Below, piece by piece: positions 19,681 to 28,435 of a stretch of DNA of 64,000 bases (positions within the stretch are counted from its first letter, which is position 1; each line of letters opens with the position of its first letter). The stretch is from Candidatus Rhodoferax odensensis (lineage in GTDB: Bacteria > Pseudomonadota > Gammaproteobacteria > Burkholderiales > Burkholderiaceae_C): the NCBI GenBank assembly GCA_016718405.1, contig JADKDJ010000033.1, positions 186,001 through 250,000 on the forward strand, read 5' to 3'. Both the position numbers and the translations under genes were made by a program. The notes under the pieces were generated by a model. That model did not search any database. It saw only the letters and a list, made by a program, of their open reading frames with translations, and had not been told where the DNA came from.

Positions 19681-20466
19681 ATGATTCAGACCGTATCGAT
19701 TTGTAACACCAGCAAACACGAGTCGCCCGCTCCCATGCCACCGATGAATCCTCATGCCATCAAGGTGGCGTGCTCAAACTGCAATTTGCGCGAGCTGTGC
19801 ATGCCCATGGGTCTGAACAGTGACGAGCTGGACCGCATTGATGAAGTGGTGGCAGCGCGGCGCAAAATCAAGCGTGGAACAACCTTGTTTCGTAACGGCG
19901 AGAAGTTCGTCAGCCTCTATGCGATTCGCACCGGCTTCTTCAAAACCTGCGTCGCTTGCGAAGACGGACGTGACCAGGTAACGGGCTTCCAGATGGCAGG
20001 CGAAGTAATTGGCCTCGACGGCATTGTCAACGATCACCATACCTGCGATGCGGTGGCGCTCGAGGACGCGGAAGTCTGCGTGATGCCGTTTGACCGCATT
20101 GAGGAGTTGTCCCGCGAAGTCACCTCGTTGCAGCGCCACGTTCACAAGATCATGAGCCGCGAAATCGTGCGCGAGCACGGCGTGATGCTGCTGCTGGGCA
20201 GCATGCGCGCCGAGGAGCGTCTGGCCGCTTTTCTGCTCAACCTGGTGCAGCGCCTGCATGCGCGTGGTTTTTCGCAGTCCGAGCTGGTACTACGCATGAC
20301 GCGCGAAGAAATCGGAAGCTACCTTGGACTCAAGCTCGAAACTGTGAGCCGCACCTTCTCCAAGTTCGTCGAAGACGGCATCGTCGAGGTTCGCCAGCGC
20401 CATGTTCGCATCATCAATACGGAAGCCCTGCGCGACATCGTCAACCCCAGCCCGAATGCGGTCTAA
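19681..20466 (+). CDS. fnr: FNR-type oxygen-sensing transcriptional regulator
   Basis: 261 residues. Cys31, Cys34 and Cys40 (CSNCNLRELC) with Cys122 (DHHTC) reproduce the four [4Fe-4S] ligands of E. coli FNR. A cyclic-nucleotide-like beta-roll follows, then a dimerisation helix and a Crp-type helix-turn-helix ending in LETVSRTFSKF, with the Glu-x-x-Ser-Arg recognition set for TTGAT half-sites. It activates microaerobic genes when the cluster is intact. No good ribosome binding site precedes ATG 19681; an internal ATG at 19735 is an alternative that keeps all domains. The gene ends 4 bp inside the convergent stop of the small membrane protein gene. Confidence 0.94.
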   Translation: MIQTVSICNTSKHESPAPMPPMNPHAIKVACSNCNLRELCMPMGLNSDELDRIDEVVAARRKIKRGTTLFRNGEKFVSLYAIRTGFFKTCVACEDGRDQVTGFQMAGEVIGLDGIVNDHHTCDAVALEDAEVCVMPFDRIEELSREVTSLQRHVHKIMSREIVREHGVMLLLGSMRAEERLAAFLLNLVQRLHARGFSQSELVLRMTREEIGSYLGLKLETVSRTFSKFVEDGIVEVRQRHVRIINTEALRDIVNPSPNAV

Positions 20467-20789
20467 CAACCACCTTGCTTGGGGCAACCGGCGGGCCGTT
20501 GATTGGGCTCCAGCGGGCAACGGTTGACCTCGAACGGCGACATCGACAGCAGCGTGGTCAGGCCACTGGCCAGCATCGCAATAGCCCAGAAGGCAAAAAA
20601 GGCCAACGTGTACACGCCCTGGCGTGACAGTTCGACCGGCTGACCGAACCAATGCAAATCCTGTGGGTCCACCATCGCAAATACCAGGATTTCGAGCAAA
20701 CCGGCGACCAAAAAGGCCGGCCACATGATCCACATGATTCGTTGTCCAAGCATGGTCGCCTCGTGCGTTTGCGATTCGGCCGAACTCAA
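20463..20789 (-). CDS. Small membrane protein of the cco cluster
   Basis: 108 residues, last gene of the ccoG-side operon; its ATG overlaps the fixH-like stop by 4 nt (ATGA), which fixes the start. Two hydrophobic segments (about residues 20-40 and 60-82), then a short Cys-containing tail (NRCPLEPNQRPAGCPKQGGC). No known domain recognised. Coupling to fixH/ccoG suggests a role in or around cbb3 oxidase biogenesis, but this is only context. The stop overlaps the fnr stop on the other strand. Confidence 0.7.
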   Translation of the reverse strand: MSSAESQTHEATMLGQRIMWIMWPAFLVAGLLEILVFAMVDPQDLHWFGQPVELSRQGVYTLAFFAFWAIAMLASGLTTLLSMSPFEVNRCPLEPNQRPAGCPKQGGC

Positions 20790-21070
20790 GGTTTGACCGG
20801 GACTGCCACTGCAGCAGGCACCACGCCGGTGGCGGCATGGTTGCGGCCCTGAACCGCCGGTGCCAGGCTGGCGGCGTCGCCCTGCAAGGTGCGGTTGATC
20901 TCAACACCCTTCTGGTAATAGTCTTCCGACACCAGATGATCGGGCCGGCTAACGGCCAGGTACAGTGTGACGAAGCCCGCCACGATCACCACGGCAGGCC
21001 CCGATATGACGAGCCAGACATGGCCAAACTTCCACCAGGGGGGCGATGGCTCAGCTGAGTTGGGCGGCAT
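20786..21070 (-). CDS. ccoH: FixH-like (CcoH) cbb3 oxidase assembly protein
   Basis: 94 residues with one N-terminal membrane helix (about 17-40) followed by SRPDHLVSEDYYQKGVEINRTL, the conserved beginning of the FixH periplasmic domain (the VSEDYYxxG stretch). Usual FixH proteins are ~150-170 residues; this one stops soon after the YY motif, so the Ig-like periplasmic domain is missing. Lies 9 bp after ccoG. CcoH/FixH is needed for stable cbb3 assembly; the short form is common in Burkholderiales as far as I know, but that is recall rather than something shown here. Confidence 0.75.
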   Translation of the reverse strand: MPPNSAEPSPPWWKFGHVWLVISGPAVVIVAGFVTLYLAVSRPDHLVSEDYYQKGVEINRTLQGDAASLAPAVQGRNHAATGVVPAAVAVPVKP

Positions 21071-21079
21071 GCAAGCTCC

Positions 21080-22537
21080 TTAACGAGGGACCACAAAGAC
21101 TGACTTTTCGAGGACGTGCGCGGGTCGATCCACGCCTTCAATCTCGAACTGGATGACGTGCGAACCGGGCTTGGCCGCCTCAAGTGGCAACTGCAGCCGC
21201 ACCGCGACCCACCGCGACTGCGTGGCATCTACCGCAACCTCATTGTCGGAGCTCAGGCTCAATCCGGGCAGACCGCTGGCCGATATCCGATAACGCTGCT
21301 GGGCCTCTGTGGCGTTCATGATCTGCAGGCGATAGACGTTTTCGATTCTGCCGGGGCCTACCATGCGGGCCTGCGCGCCACGATCTCGCACCACATCAAC
21401 CTTGAACGGCTGGCGCAGAGTCAGGCTCACCATCATCGCCACAACGACTGCGGACAGGATCGCGCTGTAGATCAGAATACGAGGCCGCAAAACGCGGCGG
21501 ACAATAGCGGACTTGCCCCAACCTTGTGCCATAGCATTTTGGGTCGAGTACTTGATCAGACCCTGCGCATAGCCCATCTTGTCCATCACCGTGTCGCAAA
21601 CGTCGGCGCAGGCGCCGCAGCCGATGCACTCGTACTGCAGGCCCTTTCGGATATCGATGCCAGTCGGACAAACCTGCACACACAGGGTGCAATCAACGCA
21701 CGCGCCCAGGTTCAAAGTCGCGGGGTCGACCTTGCGCGCGCGTGCGCCACGCGGCTCGCCACGCGCTTCGTCATAAGTCACCACCAGGGTGTCATGGTCG
21801 AACATGGCGCTCTGAAAGCGCGCATAGGGACACATATGCAGGCACACCTGCTCACGCAGGAATCCGGCATTACCGTAGGTGGCCAGGCCATAGAACAGCA
21901 CCCAGAACCACTCCCACGGCCCTAGGTCTAATTGCATCACCTGCAACGCCAAGACCTTGATCGGTGTGAAATAGCCGACAAAGGTGAAGCCAGTCCACAG
22001 GGCCAGCGCAATCCACACCACCTGTGTTCCACCCTTGCGCCAGAGCTTGTCAAGGGTCCAGGGTTGCGCATCCCGGCGCATGCGCGCCGATCGGTCACCC
22101 TCAAACGCCTTCTCAATCCACAGAAAGATCTCGGTGTACACCGTCTGCGGGCAGGCGTAGCCGCACCACAAACGTCCCGCCACGGCGGTAAACAAAAACA
22201 GCGCCAAGGCCGAGATCACCAGGATGCCGGTCAGGTAGATGAAGTCCTGGGGATACAGGACCAGATTGAAGATATAGAAGCGACGCGCCTCCAGATCGAA
22301 CAAGACAGCCTGTCGTTGACCCCACTCCAGCCACGGCACGCCGTAGAACACCAACTGGGTGAGTAGCACCAGAATCCAGCGCCAGCGCGAAAAAACACCC
22401 GAAACGCTGCGCGGATAGATCTTCTTGTGCGCCTCGTACAAGGACACCATCACCGGGTCAGCGCCGCCCGCGGTGGCGGGTTGCGATGACGGGACAATTG
22501 GTATGACCTTGCGGCCTGGTTTCCTTGATTCGCTCAA
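21080..22537 (-). CDS. ccoG: Cytochrome c oxidase accessory protein CcoG (RdxA/FixG)
   Basis: 485 residues. Five or so membrane helices, including the CGYACPQTVYTEIFLWIE segment, then a dicluster ferredoxin region (CVDCTLCVQVCPTG and CIGCGACADVCDTVM), one more helix, and a C-terminal periplasmic Ig-like FixG domain. CcoG reduces Cu(II) to Cu(I) for insertion into the CcoN CuB site. The start codon is TTG at 22537 with only a weak ribosome binding site; ATG at residue 30 (MVSLYEAHKKIYP) is an alternative, but the upstream RKVIPI stretch is conserved in relatives. It is 35 bp downstream of ccoP. Confidence 0.92.
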   Translation of the reverse strand: MSESRKPGRKVIPIVPSSQPATAGGADPVMVSLYEAHKKIYPRSVSGVFSRWRWILVLLTQLVFYGVPWLEWGQRQAVLFDLEARRFYIFNLVLYPQDFIYLTGILVISALALFLFTAVAGRLWCGYACPQTVYTEIFLWIEKAFEGDRSARMRRDAQPWTLDKLWRKGGTQVVWIALALWTGFTFVGYFTPIKVLALQVMQLDLGPWEWFWVLFYGLATYGNAGFLREQVCLHMCPYARFQSAMFDHDTLVVTYDEARGEPRGARARKVDPATLNLGACVDCTLCVQVCPTGIDIRKGLQYECIGCGACADVCDTVMDKMGYAQGLIKYSTQNAMAQGWGKSAIVRRVLRPRILIYSAILSAVVVAMMVSLTLRQPFKVDVVRDRGAQARMVGPGRIENVYRLQIMNATEAQQRYRISASGLPGLSLSSDNEVAVDATQSRWVAVRLQLPLEAAKPGSHVIQFEIEGVDRPAHVLEKSVFVVPR

Positions 22538-22572
22538 CGCTTGTTCACTCGCTCAGACGGCGACCCAGCCAA

Positions 22573-23487
22573 TTACTTCGCGGCCCCACCCTTGTTGGAC
22601 AGGCCCCAGACATAGGAAGTCAGCACATGGATCTGCGCCTCGCTCAACTTGTCGGCCTGCGCTGGCATCTGGTTGGTCTTACCCTGGTTGACCATTGCCA
22701 AGATGGCCGCCTCGCCGTAGCCATGCAACCAGATGCTGTCCGTCAAATTGGGGGCGCCGATGGCCACCATACCCTTGCCATCGACACCGTGGCAGGCCGC
22801 GCAGGCGGCGAACTTCGGTTTACCCAGAGCCGCCTTGACTGAGTCATGCGGGCTACCCGATACACTCAGCACGTACTGCGCCAGGTTCTTGACGTCGTCG
22901 GCCGTGCCCACGGCGGCAGCCATCGGCGGCATCACCCCCATGCGACCCTTGGTCAGCGTCTCCTTGATGGCTTCGGGTGTGCCGCCATAGAGCCAGTCGT
23001 TGTCGGTCAGGTTGGGGAAACCCTTGTTGCCGCGCGCATCCGAGCCGTGGCACTGCGAGCAGTTGTTCATGAATAGCCGCTCGCCGATAGCCAGGGCCTG
23101 GGCATCCTTGGCCACGTCTTCGGGTTTCATGTTGGCGAACTTGGCGTACAGGGGGGCAACCTCCTGGTTGCCCTTTTCCATCTCGGTCTTGTGCTGACCG
23201 AGCGAAGTCCAGCCCAGCTTGCCCGCGTAGGTACCCAGGCCTGGGTAGAGCGCCAGGTAGGCAAAGGAGAACACGATGGTGATGACGAACAGCCACGCCC
23301 ACCAGCGCGGTAGCGGATTGTTCATCTCGCGCAGGTCACCGTCCCACACGTGGCCAGTGGTGTTGTCGCTGGCGGTCATGGCTTTGGCCTTGCCGCTGAA
23401 CCACAACAGCAGCAGGCAGGCCAGAATACTGACGAGCGTGATCGATGCGACGTAGATCGACCAGAAGTTGCTTGTGAAATCACTCAT
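22573..23487 (-). CDS. ccoP: cbb3-type cytochrome c oxidase subunit III (dihaem)
   Basis: 304 residues from ATG at 23487; the longer upstream frame overlaps ccoQ and is rejected. Two N-terminal hydrophobic segments (about 10-30 and 63-83) anchor two class I cytochrome c domains with haem motifs CSQCH (143-147) and CAACH (229-233) and axial Met-bearing MPP and MPA sites. It passes electrons from soluble cytochromes to CcoO. The start codon overlaps the ccoQ end by 8 nt (ATGAGTGA). Confidence 0.95.
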   Translation of the reverse strand: MSDFTSNFWSIYVASITLVSILACLLLLWFSGKAKAMTASDNTTGHVWDGDLREMNNPLPRWWAWLFVITIVFSFAYLALYPGLGTYAGKLGWTSLGQHKTEMEKGNQEVAPLYAKFANMKPEDVAKDAQALAIGERLFMNNCSQCHGSDARGNKGFPNLTDNDWLYGGTPEAIKETLTKGRMGVMPPMAAAVGTADDVKNLAQYVLSVSGSPHDSVKAALGKPKFAACAACHGVDGKGMVAIGAPNLTDSIWLHGYGEAAILAMVNQGKTNQMPAQADKLSEAQIHVLTSYVWGLSNKGGAAK

Positions 23488-23647
23488 TTTTTGTTCCTGC
23501 TGCAGGGGATTGGTCGTGCTCGAAGGGTAAATTGGCAGCCTGTTCAAACTCCGCGGCCCGACTCCTGGAATAAGCCCAGACCACGATTCCGATGAAGGCC
23601 ACAAAGCTCAGCACGGTAGCGATGGAACGCAAGGTATTGACATCCAT
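23480..23647 (-). CDS. ccoQ: cbb3 oxidase small subunit CcoQ (FixQ)
   Basis: 55 residues, starting MDVNTLRSIATVLSF, one membrane helix (about 7-26) followed by a charged tail (YSRSRAAEFEQAANLPF). Length, single helix and place between ccoO and ccoP are those of CcoQ, which stabilises the complex. ATG at 23647 lies 16 bp after the ccoO stop, and its end overlaps ccoP. Confidence 0.93.
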   Translation of the reverse strand: MDVNTLRSIATVLSFVAFIGIVVWAYSRSRAAEFEQAANLPFEHDQSPAAGTKNE

Positions 23648-23663
23648 GGTTGGCTCCGTTGGG

Positions 23664-24290
23664 CTACTTGAGCGTCGTGCCCAGCACTTGCAGATAGGCC
23701 ACCATTGCATCGACCTCAAGCTTGTCCTTGAGCTCCTCGCTGGCCTTGGCAATCTGCTCATCCGTGTACGGCACGCCCACGGTGCGCAGCGCCCGCATGT
23801 GCGCGGGCATCGAGGCTGCGTCGACCTTGTTCTTGAGCAGCCAGGGGTAGGCCGGCATGTTGGACTCTGGCACCAGGTCACGCGGGTTGTTCAGGTGGTC
23901 GATGTGCCACTGGTCGTTGTATTTGCCGCCGACGCGGTGCAGGTCCGGCCCGGTGCGCTTGCTGCCCCACTGAAACGGGTGGTCATAGACGAATTCGCCA
24001 GCCACCGAGTAGTGCCCGTAGCGCAGGGTCTCGGCGCGAAACGGCCGGATCATCTGGCTGTGGCAGTTGTAGCAGCCCTCGCGCACATAAATGTCGCGCC
24101 CGGCCAATTGCAGCGCGGTCAGAGGCTGCAGGCCCTTGATCGGCTCGGTGGTCGACTTCTGGAAGAACAGCGGCACGATCTCGACCAGGCCGCCGACCAG
24201 CAGCACCAGCAGGATCAGCACGATCATCAGAAAGTTGTTGGTCTCGATCTTCTCGTGCGAGAGACCGCCGCTTGATTTGTTGTGATCCAT
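23664..24290 (-). CDS. ccoO: cbb3-type cytochrome c oxidase subunit II (monohaem)
   Basis: 208 residues with an N-terminal membrane anchor (about 20-41), haem motif CYNCH at 73-77, and the CcoO-typical SQMIRPFRAETLRYG and SKRTGPDLHRVGGKYND stretches. The axial Met lies in ESNMPAYPWL. AGGAA 8 nt before the ATG supports the start. Works between CcoP and CcoN. Confidence 0.95.
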   Translation of the reverse strand: MDHNKSSGGLSHEKIETNNFLMIVLILLVLLVGGLVEIVPLFFQKSTTEPIKGLQPLTALQLAGRDIYVREGCYNCHSQMIRPFRAETLRYGHYSVAGEFVYDHPFQWGSKRTGPDLHRVGGKYNDQWHIDHLNNPRDLVPESNMPAYPWLLKNKVDAASMPAHMRALRTVGVPYTDEQIAKASEELKDKLEVDAMVAYLQVLGTTLK

Positions 24291-24361
24291 GTTGTTGTTC
24301 CTGATACTTTGCGGGACAGACCTTTAGCTCTGTCCTCAACTGATTGTCGGATGTTGGCTGT

Positions 24362-25795
24362 TCAGGCGTGGGCTGGGGCCGGGATGATCACATCCACCGA
24401 GCGACCGACCGTGGCGGTCTTGAGCACGTTCCACAGCATGAGCACCATGCCGCCCAGGTACAACAGGCCCCCGAGCAGGCGCAGCGCATAGAAGGGATAG
24501 GTGGCCTTGACCGATTCAACAAAGGTGTAGGTCAGCGTGCCGTCGGTATTGATGGCGCGCCACATCAGGCCCTGCATCACGCCGGCGATCCACATCGCGG
24601 CGATGTAGATGACGATGCCGATGGTGGCCGCCCAGAAGTGAATCTCGATCGCCTTGACGCTGTACATCTGCTTCTGGCCAAACAGGCGGGGAATCAGGTA
24701 GTACATGGAGCCCATGGTGACCAGCCCAACCCAGCCCAAGGCGCCAGAGTGAACGTGACCGACGGTCCAGTCGGTGTAGTGACTCAGGGCGTTGACGGTC
24801 TTGATCGACATCATCGGGCCCTCAAACGTGCTCATGCCATAGAACGAAAGCGAGACGATCAAGAAGCGAAGAATCGGGTCGTCGCGCAGCTTGTGCCACG
24901 CACCCGACAGCGTCATGACGCCGTTGATCATGCCGCCCCAGCTTGGCGCCAGCAAGATCAGCGAGAACACCATGCCCACGGACTGGGTCCAGTCTGGCAA
25001 GGCGGTGTAGTGCAGGTGGTGCGGGCCGGCCCACATGTAGGTGAAGATCAACGCCCAGAAGTGCACAATGGACAAGCGGTAGCTGTAGACCGGGCGCTCG
25101 GCTTGCTTGGGAATGAAGTAGTACATCATCCCCAGGAAGCCGGCCGTGAGGAAGAAGCCCACCGCGTTATGGCCATACCACCACTGCACCATGGCGTCTT
25201 GGACACCGGCGTAGGCCGAGTAGGACTTCATCATGCCCGCTGGAATGGCGGCGCTGTTAACCAGGTGCAGCAGGGCCACTGCCAGGATGAAGGAGCCAAA
25301 GAACCAGTTGGCCACGTAGATGTGGCGTACCTTGCGGGTACCCACGGTGCCAAAGAAGACCACCGCAAAGGCGACCCAGACCAGGGTGATCAGGATATCG
25401 ATGGGCCACTCCAACTCGGCGTACTCCTTGCCTTGCGTGTAGCCCAACGGCAATGACACCGCCGCGGCGACGATCACCAGTTGCCAGCCCCAGAAGGTAA
25501 AAGCCGCCAAGGTGTCGCCGAACAGCCGAACGTGACAGGTGCGTTGCACCACGTAGTAGGCCGAGGCAAACAGGCCACAGCCACCAAAGGCGAAAATCAC
25601 CGCGTTGGTGTGCAGCGGCCGCAGTCGCCCGTAGCTCAGCCACGGTATGCCGAAGTTGAGTTCGGGCCAGGTCAGCTGAGCGGCAATGATCACGCCCACC
25701 AGCATCCCGACCACCCCCCACACCACCGTCATGATTGCAAACTGGCGCACAACCTTGTCGTTGTACACAGTGGCCTGCGCGTTGGGAAAATTCAT
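24362..25795 (-). CDS. ccoN: cbb3-type cytochrome c oxidase subunit I (catalytic)
   Basis: 477 residues, about twelve membrane helices. Histidine ligands of the low-spin haem b and the haem b3-CuB site are visible in RLRPLHTNAVIF, WWYGHNAVGFFLT, AGPHHLHYTALPDW and the helix with SHYTDWTVGHVHSGALGW. It reduces O2 to water with high affinity and pumps protons. Preceded by a GAGG-type ribosome binding site and 69 bp after ccoS, so it may have its own promoter as well as read-through from ccoI-ccoS. Confidence 0.96.
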   Translation of the reverse strand: MNFPNAQATVYNDKVVRQFAIMTVVWGVVGMLVGVIIAAQLTWPELNFGIPWLSYGRLRPLHTNAVIFAFGGCGLFASAYYVVQRTCHVRLFGDTLAAFTFWGWQLVIVAAAVSLPLGYTQGKEYAELEWPIDILITLVWVAFAVVFFGTVGTRKVRHIYVANWFFGSFILAVALLHLVNSAAIPAGMMKSYSAYAGVQDAMVQWWYGHNAVGFFLTAGFLGMMYYFIPKQAERPVYSYRLSIVHFWALIFTYMWAGPHHLHYTALPDWTQSVGMVFSLILLAPSWGGMINGVMTLSGAWHKLRDDPILRFLIVSLSFYGMSTFEGPMMSIKTVNALSHYTDWTVGHVHSGALGWVGLVTMGSMYYLIPRLFGQKQMYSVKAIEIHFWAATIGIVIYIAAMWIAGVMQGLMWRAINTDGTLTYTFVESVKATYPFYALRLLGGLLYLGGMVLMLWNVLKTATVGRSVDVIIPAPAHA

Positions 25796-25864
25796 GGTTA
25801 CCTCTTGCTTATTGATTTGGTGGCCTGGCGCACCGTAGGGTGTCGAACCGTCATTGCGTCAACC

Positions 25865-26002
25865 TCAGTCGTCCTTGAGCACCCGGTGACCCTGTGCGTC
25901 AAGGTCTTCAAACTGCCCTCGATGCACCGCCCACCATAGCCCACCCAGGATCAAGAATACCAAGATCACCGACAAGGGGATTAAGAGGTACAGAATGTCC
26001 AT
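25865..26002 (-). CDS. ccoS: cbb3 oxidase maturation protein CcoS
   Basis: A 45-residue reading frame starting MDILYLLIPLSVILVFLI and ending HRVLKDD. It has one membrane helix and then the conserved WWAVxxGQFEDLDAQGHRVL tail that defines CcoS/FixS. It lies between ccoI and ccoN, the standard place. CcoS is needed to load haem b and copper into CcoN. Confidence 0.93.
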   Translation of the reverse strand: MDILYLLIPLSVILVFLILGGLWWAVHRGQFEDLDAQGHRVLKDD

Positions 26003-26044
26003 CAAACCTACTCCGGTTTAAGCTATTCGAGTGTCAGGCCAGCG

Positions 26045-28348
26045 TCAGGCAGTGGCTACTGGTCTATCGGGCGACGGCGGCGATGCCAAGCGCAATGCAT
26101 TGAGAACAACCAACAGGGAGCTGGCCGCCATGCCCAGGCCTGCCAGCCACGCTGGAAGCCAGCCCAATACCGCCAAGGGGACGCACATGGCGTTGTAGAA
26201 CGCGGCCCACGCCAGGTTTTGCCGCACCACACGCATGGTACGCCGGGCCAGCGCAAGCGACTGCGCCACCATCGATAAGCCGTCGCCCAGAATGACAAAG
26301 TCAGCTTTCGCTTGCGCCAGCGGCACCGCATGCCCCAGTGCGAACGACACGTGTGCGCCGGCCAACGCCGGGCCATCGTTGAGGCCATCACCCACCACCG
26401 CCACACGGCGCCCCGCACGCTGCGTGGCCCGCATGACCTCCAGCTTGTCGTCAGGACTGCATCCACCGCGCGCCTGAGCCACACCCAGGCGCTGCGCCAC
26501 CACTTGCGTGGCCGCAGGGCTGTCGCCCGAGAGTATTTGAACCCGTATGCCACGCGCCTGCAGGTCCTCAATCAGGCCAATGGCGTCGGGCCGCAGTTCC
26601 TCAATCAACTCGAAGGAAGCCAACCAGCCTTGGTCGTCCGCCAGACTGCACTGGAGGGTCGCCGGTGCCACTTGATCATGGCCGCAGAAGCTTGCCGAAC
26701 CGAGACGCAATGCGCGTGACGGGGCCGCGCCTTGGGCGCGCGAAACCAGAGCCGCCACGCCCTGCCCCGCCACTTCTGTCACTTCGCTAGCCACCCATAA
26801 CTCGCCAAGCCCACGTGCCTGAGCCGCCGCGGCAAGCGCGCGTGACACCGGGTGCAGCGAGTGGCAAGCCAGCGCATGGGCCATGGCCAGCGCATCGCTC
26901 GCGGCGACCCCCGGTCGGACCGCTATCGCGCCAACACCCATTTGATCGCGGGTCAGGGTTCCGGTCTTGTCAAAAATCACCTCGTCGACCCGTGCCAGCA
27001 CCTCCAAGGCAGGCAAGCTGCGCACCAGCACACCCCGTCGGGCCAATTGACCGGCCGCCGCCAGCATGGCTGCCGGCGTGGCCAGGGACAAGGCACAGGG
27101 GCATGTCACGATCAATACCGCCACCGCCACCATCAGCGCATGAGCGGGATCGGTGCGCCAGCCATAGGCCGCGGCGCCCAGGGCCGCAAGCAAGACCGCG
27201 ATCACGAACGGCTTGGCAATGGCGTCGGCCACACGGGCCACCGCTGGCCGCGACAGGGCCGCGCTCTCCATCAAGGCGGCAATCTGCGCAAACCGCGTCG
27301 CCGCGCCAGTCTGCTCGACCAGCACTTGCACCACCCCCGTCAAGTTGTGGCTACCGGCCAGCACGCGGCTGCCGATACCGCGCGCCAGCGGCAGGGCTTC
27401 ACCCGACAGTAGCGCTTCATCAACCTGGGTCTGTCCCTGCACGATGTTCCCATCGGCAGGAAACGTCTCACCCGCAGCCACCTGCACCAGATCACCGGTC
27501 ACCAGGCGGGCTACCGCAACACGCTCGGTCATACCGTGCGGAGATACGCGCAGCACACTGTCCGGCAAGCGGTTGAGCGCGGCCTCCAGGGCGCCGGCAG
27601 TGCGGTCCCGCAAGCGCAATTCCAGCCACCGACCCGACAGCAAGAAAAATACAAACATGGTGAGCGAGTCAAAGTAGACCTCGCGTCCAAAGATGCCCTG
27701 CGGGTCAAAAGTACCCGCCGTGCTGGCCACAAATGTGATCAACATGCCAAGCGCCACCGGCAGGTCCATGCTGACCTGGGCGTGCACGATGTCGCGCCAG
27801 GCCGCCTTGAAGAACGGCCCGCAACTGAACAGGATGACCGGCAAGGTCAACACCCATGAGGCCCAGCGCAGCAGGCGCTCCATCTCCGCACTGAGGTCGC
27901 CAGGCGCCGCAACGTAGGCCGGGTAGGCGTACATCATCACCTGCATCATGCACAGGCCCGACACCAGCCAGCGCCACAGCGCGCGACGCGACTCGATCAA
28001 ACGCCGTTCCCGCACGAATACATCGTTGGCCGGAACCGCGCGATATCCCGCCGCACGCACCGCCTGCAGCCACTGTGACGGCATGACGCGAGACGACGAC
28101 CAACGCAGCCGAGCACGGTGACTGGCAGCACTGACCTCCACCGACTGAACACCGGGCACCTGCCGCAGCGCGCTCTCGATCGTGACAGCGCAAGCCGCGC
28201 AATGCATACCCTCGATGACGAGGTTGGACTCCCAAAGGCCGTTCGCCTCGTCGACCTGCTTGCCAAAGGCAGCCCACTGCTGGGGGTCGTCCAGCACATC
28301 CTCATCCCGCATTGGCGCTGCTTGGGAGGGATCACTGAACGGCTGCAT
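26045..28348 (-). CDS. ccoI: Copper-exporting P1B-type ATPase of the cbb3 cluster
   Basis: 767 residues from ATG at 28348. A cytoplasmic heavy-metal domain with GMHCAAC (47-53) precedes eight membrane helices with the CPC metal-transfer motif (TCPCALSLATPAA). The catalytic DKTGTLT phosphorylation site, LHPVSRA (the His-Pro nucleotide motif), GDGLNDGPAL hinge and the C-terminal YNxxxxP-type segment (YNAMCVPLAVLGWLPAW) follow. It supplies copper to cbb3 rather than conferring resistance, judging by ccoS/ccoN next door. A longer frame upstream overlaps the divergent usp gene and is rejected; ATG at 28312 is a second choice. Neither start has a clear ribosome binding site. Confidence 0.93.
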   Translation of the reverse strand: MQPFSDPSQAAPMRDEDVLDDPQQWAAFGKQVDEANGLWESNLVIEGMHCAACAVTIESALRQVPGVQSVEVSAASHRARLRWSSSRVMPSQWLQAVRAAGYRAVPANDVFVRERRLIESRRALWRWLVSGLCMMQVMMYAYPAYVAAPGDLSAEMERLLRWASWVLTLPVILFSCGPFFKAAWRDIVHAQVSMDLPVALGMLITFVASTAGTFDPQGIFGREVYFDSLTMFVFFLLSGRWLELRLRDRTAGALEAALNRLPDSVLRVSPHGMTERVAVARLVTGDLVQVAAGETFPADGNIVQGQTQVDEALLSGEALPLARGIGSRVLAGSHNLTGVVQVLVEQTGAATRFAQIAALMESAALSRPAVARVADAIAKPFVIAVLLAALGAAAYGWRTDPAHALMVAVAVLIVTCPCALSLATPAAMLAAAGQLARRGVLVRSLPALEVLARVDEVIFDKTGTLTRDQMGVGAIAVRPGVAASDALAMAHALACHSLHPVSRALAAAAQARGLGELWVASEVTEVAGQGVAALVSRAQGAAPSRALRLGSASFCGHDQVAPATLQCSLADDQGWLASFELIEELRPDAIGLIEDLQARGIRVQILSGDSPAATQVVAQRLGVAQARGGCSPDDKLEVMRATQRAGRRVAVVGDGLNDGPALAGAHVSFALGHAVPLAQAKADFVILGDGLSMVAQSLALARRTMRVVRQNLAWAAFYNAMCVPLAVLGWLPAWLAGLGMAASSLLVVLNALRLASPPSPDRPVATA

Positions 28349-28366
28349 GGATACAGGGCAGTTTAC

Positions 28367-28380
28367 TTGACAACTATCAA
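28367..28380. promoter_or_regulatory. FNR-box-like site between ccoI and usp
   Basis: TTGACAACTATCAA matches nine of ten consensus positions. It is about 41 bp upstream of the start point expected from a TAAGCT -10-like hexamer at 28402-28407, the classical activating distance for usp. It also lies 19 bp before the ccoI ATG, so it may serve ccoI if that gene starts downstream at 28312, or ccoI transcription may begin elsewhere. Confidence 0.75.
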
Positions 28381-28435
28381 GGCGGCGCGCCTCTCCTGGA
28401 GTAAGCTGGAGACTTCCACCCACGAGGAGTTTTTC

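Noticed and set aside
28118..28435. N-terminal extension of the universal stress protein
   Set aside because: It is antisense to ccoI; ATG at 28436 has GAGGAG and begins the family-typical sequence.
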